A stretch of 5,492 nt of DNA from the NCBI GenBank assembly GCA_947451445.1, contig CANFZJ010000227.1:1-5492 (forward strand), in the 5' to 3' direction. Position numbers and translations under genes: made by a program. This DNA is from Comamonadaceae bacterium. GTDB lineage: Bacteria; Pseudomonadota; Gammaproteobacteria; Burkholderiales; Burkholderiaceae_C. Shown here piece after piece: positions 1 to 4,853 of this stretch. Position 1 is the first letter of the stretch, and the number at the start of each line of letters is the position of its first letter. A model generated the notes under the pieces. The model ran no database searches and had not been told where the DNA came from. It worked only from the letters and a program-made list of their open reading frames with translations.

Positions 1-983
1 ATCACGTCGCAGCGCATGATGCCGCCAAAAATGTTCACGAGGATGGCTTTCAGGCCAGGATTCTTCAGCATGATCTTGAAGGCTTCGGTGACCTTCTCGG
101 GGGTGGCACCGCCGCCCACGTCCAGGAAGTTGGCAGGCTCGGCGCCGTACAACTTGATGGTGTCCATCGTCGCCATGGCCAAGCCAGCGCCGTTGACCAG
201 GCAGCCGATGTTGCCGTCCAGGCTGATGTAGGCCAGGTCGAACTTGCTGGCTTCGACTTCGGCTGCGTCTTCTTCGTCCAGATCGCGGTAAGCCACGATT
301 TCTGGGTGGCGGAACAGCGCGTTCGGGTCAAAGTTGAACTTGGCGTCCAACGCCTTGATGTTGCCGTTGCCTTCCAGGATCAGCGGGTTGATTTCGACCA
401 GCGAAGCATCCGTGTCCATGTAAATCTTGTACAGCTTTTGCAGCACGTCCACAGCCTGTGCGGACGAACCAGCAGGCACGCCGATGGCGTCGGCCAGCTT
501 CTTGCCTTGTTCGTCAGTCATGCCGGTGGCAGGGTCCACAAACTCGGTGATGATCTTCTCGGGGGTGGAATGGGCCACTTCCTCGATGTCCATGCCGCCT
601 TCGCTGGACACGATGAAGGCGACTTTTTGGGTCGCACGGTCGGTCACTGCGGAAACGTAGTATTCTTTTTTGATGTCCGCGCCGTCTTCGATCAGCAGGC
701 GGCGGACCTTTTGGCCCTCAGCGCCGGTCTGGTGCGTGATCAGCTGCATGCCGAGAATCTCGGTAGCCAGCTGTTTGACCTCTTCCACCGAACGGGCCAG
801 CTTGACGCCGCCGCCCTTGCCACGGCCACCCGCGTGGATCTGTGCCTTGACCACCCACACAGGGCCGCCGAGTTTTTGGGCGGCTTCCACCGCTTCTTGC
901 ACCGTGAATGCCGGGATGCCGCGCGGCACTGGCACACCAAAATTGCGCAAGATTTCCTTGCCTTGGTATTCGTGAATCTTCAT
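1..983 (-). CDS. sucC: Succinyl-CoA synthetase (ADP-forming) beta subunit, 3' end cut by window edge
   Basis: SucC pairs with SucD in the cytoplasm to interconvert succinyl-CoA and succinate with formation of ATP or GTP in the TCA cycle. The open frame runs from ATG at 983 to the left edge with no stop, giving 327 codons of a family usually about 386-390 residues. The N-terminus MKIHEYQGKEILRNFGVPVP is typical. The ATP-grasp region contains VKAQIHAGGRGKGGGVKLA (about residues 45-63). Residues VEINPLIL (196-203) carry the Glu and Asn known to bind Mg-nucleotide in the family. The C-terminal ligase domain shows FLDVGGGATPEKV (286-298) and NIFGGIMRCDV (317-327), which contact the phosphohistidine loop of SucD. 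The missing part is about 60 residues; sucD is expected just beyond the edge but is not visible. A purine-rich GAGAGAG lies about 6 nt before the ATG as a possible ribosome site. Identification is secure. Confidence 0.97.
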   Translation of the reverse strand, partial: MKIHEYQGKEILRNFGVPVPRGIPAFTVQEAVEAAQKLGGPVWVVKAQIHAGGRGKGGGVKLARSVEEVKQLATEILGMQLITHQTGAEGQKVRRLLIEDGADIKKEYYVSAVTDRATQKVAFIVSSEGGMDIEEVAHSTPEKIITEFVDPATGMTDEQGKKLADAIGVPAGSSAQAVDVLQKLYKIYMDTDASLVEINPLILEGNGNIKALDAKFNFDPNALFRHPEIVAYRDLDEEDAAEVEASKFDLAYISLDGNIGCLVNGAGLAMATMDTIKLYGAEPANFLDVGGGATPEKVTEAFKIMLKNPGLKAILVNIFGGIMRCDV

Positions 984-1020
984 GAGGGCTCTCTCAGGAA
1001 TGGATGGGATTTTGCCCGCC

Positions 1021-1058
1021 AGTCTTATAGAAGACTAGGGGCTGCGAAATGTCAGCCC
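1021..1058 (-). promoter_or_regulatory. Putative sucC promoter region with two inverted repeats
   Basis: In the sucC/argC divergent gap, the strand coding sucC has TATAAG (1024-1029), a fair sigma-70 -10 hexamer about 40 bp before the sucC ATG. CTGACA (1049-1054) resembles a -35 box, but the spacing of about 19-20 bp is long. The -10 lies inside a 16-bp hyphenated palindrome, AGTCTT-ATAG-AAGACT (1021-1036). A second inverted repeat, GGGCTG-N8-CAGCCC (1039-1058), covers the -35-like box. Overlap of dyads with both boxes would suit an operator, but no known regulator site is recognised. I see no convincing promoter for argC on the other strand. Confidence 0.35.
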
Positions 1059-1141
1059 GCGAATGTATCATGTTGCAGCGCACAACACCTGACTTTTCAC
1101 TGACACAGCGCCCATCCAACCCCTACGCAAAGTCTCTTCCC

Positions 1142-2053
1142 ATGCCCAAAGTCTTTATTGATGGCGAAGCCGGTACCACCGGCCTGCAAATCCGCGAACG
1201 CCTGCAACTGATGCCGCAGATTGAGCTGGTCAGCATCGCGCCCGAGCTGCGCAAAGACCCCGCCGCCAAGCGCGCGCTGATGGCCACGGTGGACCTGGTC
1301 ATCCTCTGCCTGCACGACGACGCAGCCATCGAATCGGTAGCCATGATCGACAGCCTGCCCGGCAAAAAACCCAAGATCATCGACGCCTCCACCGCCCACC
1401 GCACCGCACCCGGCTGGGTGTTCGGCTTCCCTGAACTGGTGGCCGGTCAAAAAGACGCGGTGGCCCAGGCCGACCGCGTGGGCAACCCCGGCTGCTACGC
1501 CACTGGTGCGATTGCGCTGATACGCCCGCTGGTGGATGCCGGCCTGCTGAACCCCGACGCGGCGCTGGCCCTGCCCGCCGTCAGCGGCTACTCGGGCGGC
1601 GGACGCAGCATGATCGAAGCCTATGAAAAAGGCGAAGCACCGCTGTTTGAGATCTACGGACTGGGCCTGCAGCACAAGCATCTACCCGAAATCATGCGCT
1701 ACACCGGCCTCACGCGCCGCCCGATCTTTGTGCCCTCCGTGGGCAACTTCGCCCAGGGCATGCTGGTGCAGTTGCCGCTGCACCTGGACCTGCTGCCCAG
1801 CCAGCCCAGCGGCCAAGACCTGCACGACGCACTGGCCCAGCACTACGCTGGCAGCGAATGGGTCACGGTCGAAGCCCCAGGCGACACGGGCAAGCTGGAT
1901 GCGCTGGCGCTGGTAGACACCAACAAGATGGAACTGCGCGTGTTCAGCAACGAAACCCATCGCCACGCGGTGCTGATCGCACGGCTCGACAACCTGGGCA
2001 AGGGTGCCAGCGGCGCAGCGGTGCAAAACCTGAAATTGATGCTCGCCCTGTAA
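1142..2053 (+). CDS. argC: N-acetyl-gamma-glutamyl-phosphate reductase, short (type 2) form
   Basis: ArgC catalyses the NADPH-dependent reduction of N-acetyl-glutamyl-5-phosphate to the semialdehyde, the third step of arginine synthesis, in the cytoplasm. The 303-residue product matches the short type-2 ArgC class (about 310 residues) rather than the longer type 1 (about 345). The N-terminus KVFIDGEAGTTGLQI (3-17) is the dinucleotide-binding loop. NPGCYATG (115-122) carries the catalytic Cys118. SGYSGGGRSMIEAYEKG (148-164), LQHKHLPEI (176-184) with a catalytic-type histidine, PSVGNFAQGM (198-207) and GKGASGAAVQNLKLML (287-302) are family motifs. The start at 1142 fits the family N-terminus; an in-frame ATG at 1049 would add 31 unrelated residues. 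No clear Shine-Dalgarno precedes 1142. It is a lone rightward gene between leftward genes, with no other arginine genes in view. Confidence 0.96.
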   Translation: MPKVFIDGEAGTTGLQIRERLQLMPQIELVSIAPELRKDPAAKRALMATVDLVILCLHDDAAIESVAMIDSLPGKKPKIIDASTAHRTAPGWVFGFPELVAGQKDAVAQADRVGNPGCYATGAIALIRPLVDAGLLNPDAALALPAVSGYSGGGRSMIEAYEKGEAPLFEIYGLGLQHKHLPEIMRYTGLTRRPIFVPSVGNFAQGMLVQLPLHLDLLPSQPSGQDLHDALAQHYAGSEWVTVEAPGDTGKLDALALVDTNKMELRVFSNETHRHAVLIARLDNLGKGASGAAVQNLKLMLAL

Positions 2054-2058
2054 ACCCG

Positions 2059-2109
2059 ATTGCTATTGTTTAAATAGCTGTCCACGCATAATCCACCTGC
2101 GCTAGCAGC
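2059..2109 (+). repeat. Short interspersed repeat, copy A (argC/waaF gap)
   Basis: This fills most of the 75-bp gap between the convergent stops of argC and waaF. It has two parts. The first is an AT-rich hairpin, GCTATT (2062-2067), loop GTTTA, AATAGC (2073-2078). It is followed by a weaker dyad CGCA...TGCG ending in CCTGCGCTAGC (2096-2106). Aligned without gaps to copy B inside waaF over 49 bp, 28 positions match, including TAGCTG and an exact 11-mer at identical 21-bp spacing. The layout resembles small repeats I recall as frequent in Comamonadaceae genomes. The hairpin lacks a long GC stem and U-tract, so a strong terminator is not evident, although the position would allow it. Confidence 0.6.
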
Positions 2110-2128
2110 CTACTTAACCAACTGTTGC

Positions 2129-3145
2129 CTACCGCGCAATAGCCGCTAGCACCCGCGCGGGCGTCACGTCCACCAGGCAGCGGGTGTGGCCCAGTGGGCA
2201 GTCGCGCTGGTAGCAGGGCGCGCAGTCCAGCGGTGGCTGGTAGGCGGCATCGCTCTTGAGCCACAGCACCTGTGCCTTGTCATTCAGTGGCGGGGTGTGC
2301 AGCGGGCTGCTGGAACCATAAACGGCGGCCTGCGGCACGCCGAAAGCGGCCGCCACGTGCATCAGGCCGGAATCGTTGCTTACTACCAATTTTGTAGCTG
2401 CTATCGCAGACAGTGCCTGCGCTAGCGTCGTTTTTCCTGCGAAGTTCAGCGCCCAGCCGGGACGGGCGGCGTTGACGGGGGCGGCGATTTCTTCGCACAG
2501 CGCCCGCTCCTTGCCAGAGCCGAGCAGCAGCACCGGCACGTCCAGCTGCAGGGCCAGCGCGGCAAAGTGGGCGGCGGGCCAGCGTTTGGCGGGGCCGAAC
2601 TCGGCCCCCGGTGCAAACACCGCGTAGCTACCACGTTGCAGGCCTAACTCGGCCAGCGCTTGGTCTACCTGGTCGGTAGGGAGCTGCAACTGCGGGCGGT
2701 CTTGTTCCAGGCCCGTTTCACCACTCAGCGCGGAGTAAAACGCCACCATCGGCGGGCGGTTGTCGCGCGGCGGGTTGGCCAGGCGCTGGTTCAGCAGGCC
2801 GATACGGGCCTCGCCCCGGTAGCCGATGCGCTTAGGGATGCCCGCCATGAACGGCAACAGCGCGCTTTTCAGTGAATTGGGCAGCACATAGGCCGCGTCA
2901 AACCGGCCTTTGAGTTGCGCGGCAACCGCGCGCCGCGCCTGCCACTGCAGGCCGCCGTGCTGAAAGGGCAAGTCGATCACCTCGGCCACTTGCGGCATGG
3001 CGCGGTACACCGGGGCCACCCAGGGCAGCGCGCCCACGGTCAAGCGCTCGCCACGCGCCTGCAGGCGGCGCATCAGCGGCTCGGTCATCACCGCATCGCC
3101 GATCCACTGGGGGGCGATGACGAGGGCGTTAGTAGCCAATGCCAA
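2129..3145 (-). CDS. waaF: ADP-heptose:LPS heptosyltransferase II
   Basis: WaaF (RfaF) is a cytoplasmic-face GT-B enzyme of family GT9 that adds the second heptose from ADP-heptose to the LPS inner core. Family signatures are clear: LVIAPQWIGDAVMTEPL near the N-terminus, YVLPNSLKSALLPF, FAPGAEFGPAKRWP, VVSNDSGLMHVAAAFGVP (donor-site region), YGSSSPLHTPPL and the C-terminal cysteine cluster CAPCYQRDCPLGHTRC. The start is unusual: no ATG lies at or upstream of the conserved N-terminus, only in-frame TTG codons at 3160, 3145 and 3139. I choose 3145 because GGGAG (3151-3155) sits 5 nt upstream; this gives 338 residues and adds about five residues before the conserved ALVIAPQ. The frame stays open to TTG 3160 (343 residues), inside a REP hairpin. 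An interspersed repeat lies within the coding region at 2383-2430 without breaking the frame. The preceding genes on this strand are a zinc protein and ilvE. Function is secure, start uncertain. Confidence 0.94.
   Translation of the reverse strand: MALATNALVIAPQWIGDAVMTEPLMRRLQARGERLTVGALPWVAPVYRAMPQVAEVIDLPFQHGGLQWQARRAVAAQLKGRFDAAYVLPNSLKSALLPFMAGIPKRIGYRGEARIGLLNQRLANPPRDNRPPMVAFYSALSGETGLEQDRPQLQLPTDQVDQALAELGLQRGSYAVFAPGAEFGPAKRWPAAHFAALALQLDVPVLLLGSGKERALCEEIAAPVNAARPGWALNFAGKTTLAQALSAIAATKLVVSNDSGLMHVAAAFGVPQAAVYGSSSPLHTPPLNDKAQVLWLKSDAAYQPPLDCAPCYQRDCPLGHTRCLVDVTPARVLAAIAR
2383..2430 (+). repeat. Short interspersed repeat, copy B, inside waaF
   Basis: This is the same architecture as the repeat beyond the waaF stop. 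A first dyad CTAC (2383-2386)/GTAG (2394-2397) brackets an AT-rich loop and is followed by TAGCTG (2395-2400). A second dyad CGCAG (2405-2409)/CTGCG (2417-2421) ends in CCTGCGCTAGC (2416-2426). Stem bases differ from the other copy but still pair. The repeat encodes roughly TLAQALSAIAATKLV of WaaF, just before VVSNDSGLMH. This segment appears to have normal length against the WaaF pattern I remember, so the repeat replaced or shaped coding sequence without an obvious insertion. Confidence 0.55.
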
Positions 3146-3150
3146 TAAAG
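3129..3150 (-). repeat. Possible partial interspersed repeat (copy C) at waaF start
   Basis: On the waaF strand, GCTACTAACGC (about 3126-3136) matches GCTGCTATCGC of the repeat inside waaF at 9 of 11 positions. It is preceded by an AT-richer stretch beginning AGCTTTATTGG. Only the first half of the unit would be present, since the conserved WaaF coding sequence follows directly. The dyad is weak (about 3-4 bp), so this assignment is tentative. Confidence 0.25.
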
Positions 3151-3155
3151 CTCCC
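3151..3155 (-). promoter_or_regulatory. Ribosome binding site deciding the waaF TTG start
   Basis: GGGAG on the minus strand lies 5 nt before TTG 3145 and 11 nt before TTG 3139. TTG 3160 is overlain by a REP hairpin and has no Shine-Dalgarno of its own. This favours 3145 as the true start of the heptosyltransferase. Confidence 0.45.
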
Positions 3156-3221
3156 GTCAACCCCGCGCAGGCGGGGTTCCAGCGAGCGTCGTACTGGATT
3201 CCCGCCTGCGCGGGAATGACG
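3155..3221. repeat. Inverted pair of palindromic REP-like units (BIME-like)
   Basis: Two 28-bp units (3155-3182 and 3194-3221) lie in opposite orientation, separated by 11 bp. Each forms an 8-bp stem with a tetraloop: AACCCCGC-GCAG-GCGGGGTT (3159-3178) and ATTCCCGC-CTGC-GCGGGAAT (3198-3217). Once one unit is inverted they differ at only four positions, and these form compensating base pairs, so both hairpins are kept. The whole pair can also fold as one long cruciform. The right unit matches the GGATTCCCGC...GCGGGAATGACG type of repeat widespread in proteobacteria. It lies between the zinc-protein gene and waaF and could stabilise or end the upstream transcript. Confidence 0.85.
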
Positions 3222-3244
3222 AGCGGCGGTTCAGCGCCATGTTT

Positions 3245-3442
3245 TTAATGCCCACCACCGAAGTGTTCACCCGCCTTCAGCGCGTACACCGTGCCGCAGT
3301 AGGGGCACTTGGCTTCGCCCGTGTGGGCCACGTCCAGGTAGACCTTGGGGTGGTTGTTCCACAGCTGCATGTCCGCCTTGGGGCTGGGGCAGTACACGCC
3401 GCCTTGGGCGTTCAGGTCTTTGGCTAGCAGTTCGATGGACAT
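3245..3442 (-). CDS. Small zinc-finger protein, zf-CHCC family
   Basis: This 65-residue soluble protein has the C-H-C-C zinc site of the zf-CHCC family: Cys18 (VYCPSP), His31 (NNHPKVYLDV), Cys46 and Cys49 (AKCPYCGTVYAL). The fold is shared with the NDUFS6 accessory subunit of mitochondrial complex I. The role of the free-standing bacterial proteins is not established to my knowledge. A glycine/histidine tail (HFGGGH) ends the protein. The ATG follows the ilvE stop by only 2 nt (TGA-AC-ATG), so it is very probably translated from the same mRNA. The downstream REP pair may mark the end of this transcript segment. Length and motif spacing look complete. The family call is confident; no specific function can be read from the sequence. 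Confidence 0.9.
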   Translation of the reverse strand: MSIELLAKDLNAQGGVYCPSPKADMQLWNNHPKVYLDVAHTGEAKCPYCGTVYALKAGEHFGGGH

Positions 3443-3444
3443 GT

Positions 3445-4383
3445 TCAGACTTTCGTGAGCCAGTGGCTGTATTTGGGGTTGCGGCCGTTGACGATGTCAA
3501 AGAACGCAGTTTGGATTTTTTCGGTGATCGGGCCACGCGAACCGCTGCCGAGTTCGATGCGGTCGAGTTCGCGGATAGGGGTGACTTCGGCTGCCGTACC
3601 GGTGAAGAAGGCCTCGTCGCTGATGTACACCTCGTCGCGGGTGATGCGCTTTTGCACCACTTCCAAGCCCAAATCTTTGCAGATGTGGAACACGGTGTTG
3701 CGGGTGATGCCGTTCAGCGCACCGGCCGACAGGTCAGGCGTGTAGACCACGCCGCCCTTGACCACGAACAGGTTTTCGCCCGCGCCTTCGCTGACAAAGC
3801 CATTGGCGTCCAGCAGCATGGCTTCGTCGTAACCGTCGTCGGTGGCTTCCATATTGGCCAGGATGGAGTTGGTGTAGTTGCTCACCGCCTTGGCCTGGGT
3901 CATGGTGATGTTGACGTGGTGGCGGGTGTAGCTGCTGATCTTCACGCGGATACCGCGCTGCATGCCTTCTTCGCCCAGGTAGGCACCCCAGGGCCAGGCA
4001 GCAACCATCAGGTGGATGGTGTTGCCCTTGGGGCTGACGCCCAGTTTTTTGTCGCCGATCCAGGTCAGCGGGCGCAGGTAGCCACTTTCGAGCTTGTTTT
4101 CGCGGATCACCGCTTTTTGCGCTTCGTTGACTTGTTCTGTGGTGAACGGGATCTGCATGCGCAGGATCTTGGCGCTGTTGAATAGGCGCTCGGTGTGCTC
4201 TTCCAGGCGGAAGATGGCCGGGCCGTTGACTGTGTTGTAGGCCCGCACGCCTTCAAACGCGCCGCAACCGTAGTGCAGGGTGTGCGTCAGCACATGGATT
4301 TTGGCGTCGCGCCAATCGACCATCTGGCCGTCCATCCAGATTTTTCCGTCGCGGTCAGCCATCGAGGGGGGTAGCGGGGACAT
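3445..4383 (-). CDS. ilvE: Branched-chain amino-acid aminotransferase
   Basis: IlvE is a cytoplasmic PLP enzyme of fold type IV that transfers amino groups between glutamate and the 2-oxo acids of leucine, isoleucine and valine. The 312-residue product has the expected length. LHYGCGAFEGVRAY (36-49) is the N-terminal substrate-binding motif. Lys165 in TQAKAVSNYTNSILA is the expected Schiff-base lysine. VSEGAGENLFVV (197-208) with Glu199 is the PLP-ring contact region, and LNGITRNTV (223-231) and FFTGTAAEVTPI (259-270) are the phosphate- and carboxylate-binding loops. The start at 4383 is backed by AGGAA five nt upstream; Met8 is an alternative start that matches many homologue N-termini. It follows the membrane-protein gene by 45 bp and precedes the zinc gene by 2 bp. 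No leader peptide or attenuator is evident upstream. It is complete and intact. Confidence 0.97.
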   Translation of the reverse strand: MSPLPPSMADRDGKIWMDGQMVDWRDAKIHVLTHTLHYGCGAFEGVRAYNTVNGPAIFRLEEHTERLFNSAKILRMQIPFTTEQVNEAQKAVIRENKLESGYLRPLTWIGDKKLGVSPKGNTIHLMVAAWPWGAYLGEEGMQRGIRVKISSYTRHHVNITMTQAKAVSNYTNSILANMEATDDGYDEAMLLDANGFVSEGAGENLFVVKGGVVYTPDLSAGALNGITRNTVFHICKDLGLEVVQKRITRDEVYISDEAFFTGTAAEVTPIRELDRIELGSGSRGPITEKIQTAFFDIVNGRNPKYSHWLTKV

Positions 4384-4388
4384 AGCGG

Positions 4389-4393
4389 TTCCT
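4389..4393 (-). promoter_or_regulatory. ilvE Shine-Dalgarno
   Basis: AGGAA on the minus strand sits 5 nt before the ATG at 4383. It supports that start over the in-frame ATG seven codons later. It is one of the clearer ribosome sites in the window. Confidence 0.6.
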
Positions 4394-4428
4394 GTGGAAG
4401 TCGTGGGGGTAACGGATGATTTTACGGG

Positions 4429-4830
4429 TTAGGCGTCTGGCTGCTGCGGGCGAAACAGGGTCCACTGCACCAGCTTGCCGCCACTGAATTCACAGGTGAC
4501 GTGCGACTGGGTACCGTCCGTCCAGCGGTACAGCTCGGGCTGGGTGTCTTTGGCCGACTGCAGCGCGCCCAGGGATTTGGTCATGGCCACCACGTGCAGC
4601 AGCGTTTTGCCGGGTTGCAGCTTGGCGTTGAGCATCACCGCACTGGCCACCGTGCCGATAGGTCGGCGCGACGCACGCTGCAGCACCTGCATGGTGCGGG
4701 TGAAATGCAGCAACAGCCACATCACCCCCCCCCCCGTAGCCACCGCCACACCGGCCCAGCCATAGCTGTAAAAAGCGGCTGCTACTAGAACAACGCCGCC
4801 AGCGGGAACAAGGTATTTTTGAAATTGCAT
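4429..4830 (-). CDS. Small uncharacterised membrane protein, two N-terminal helices
   Basis: This 133-residue protein has no function that I can assign. Two hydrophobic segments (about 7-23 and 26-43) are separated by a short YGWAG turn, so it is probably anchored in the inner membrane as a hairpin. A basic stretch (RASRRPIG, 52-59) suggests a cytoplasmic side. The soluble tail holds ASAVMLNAKLQPGKTLLHVVAMTKSLG and ELYRWTDGTQSHVTCEFSGGKLVQWTLFRP. I recall similar proteins in Comamonadaceae, sometimes labelled glycerate kinase; nothing here supports that, as the protein is far too short and lacks kinase motifs. The ATG lies 23 bp after the radA stop with no clear Shine-Dalgarno, which suggests co-transcription and perhaps coupled translation. 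Gly33-35 in the second helix are encoded by an 11-G run, so the frame depends on an unstable tract. As sequenced the frame is intact. Confidence 0.82.
   Translation of the reverse strand: MQFQKYLVPAGGVVLVAAAFYSYGWAGVAVATGGGVMWLLLHFTRTMQVLQRASRRPIGTVASAVMLNAKLQPGKTLLHVVAMTKSLGALQSAKDTQPELYRWTDGTQSHVTCEFSGGKLVQWTLFRPQQPDA
4725..4735 (-). repeat. Homopolymer of 11 G (coding strand)
   Basis: Eleven consecutive C on the + strand (G on the coding strand) encode the end of Thr32, Gly33-Gly35 and the first base of Val36 of the small membrane protein. At 11 the frame is open. With 10 G the next codon is TGA, leaving a 35-residue peptide. With 12 G the reading continues out of frame to a stop at 4490. 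Runs of this length are prone to slippage in vivo and also to sequencing error. Confidence 0.9.
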
Positions 4831-4853
4831 GGGGTGGATTTTCGCAGAGCCCG

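Noticed and set aside
306..1103. 265-residue open frame on the + strand, antisense to sucC
   Set aside because: It is a mirror frame of a clear sucC gene in high-GC DNA; its composition (rich in H, R, A, G, D) is that of a shadow frame and no family motif is seen.
1049..1141. 31-residue upstream extension of argC from the ATG at 1049
   Set aside because: The extension is unlike ArgC N-termini and would place the start inside the putative sucC promoter dyads; ATG 1142 fits the family.
1097..1681. 194-residue open frame on the - strand, antisense to argC
   Set aside because: Shadow of argC; ArgC motifs are complete on the other strand and this frame has no motif of its own.
2137..2155. AATAGCCGCTAGCAC near the waaF stop as another repeat copy
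   Set aside because: It is short and explained by the coding of the C-terminal VLAAIAR; there are no accompanying dyads at the right spacing.
3463..4185. 240-residue open frame on the + strand, antisense to ilvE
   Set aside because: Shadow of ilvE, with repetitive H/D/V/G composition and no recognisable domain or ribosome site.
4490..4720. 76-residue alternative frame in the small membrane-protein gene
   Set aside because: Not an independent gene; it is only the +1 frame that would be read if the G tract gained a base.
4762..4790. Possible further repeat copy (TAGCTG...GCTGCTACTAG) in the small membrane-protein gene
   Set aside because: Only short words match, the second hairpin and the CCTGCGCTAGC end are missing, and the encoded residues fit a normal transmembrane helix.
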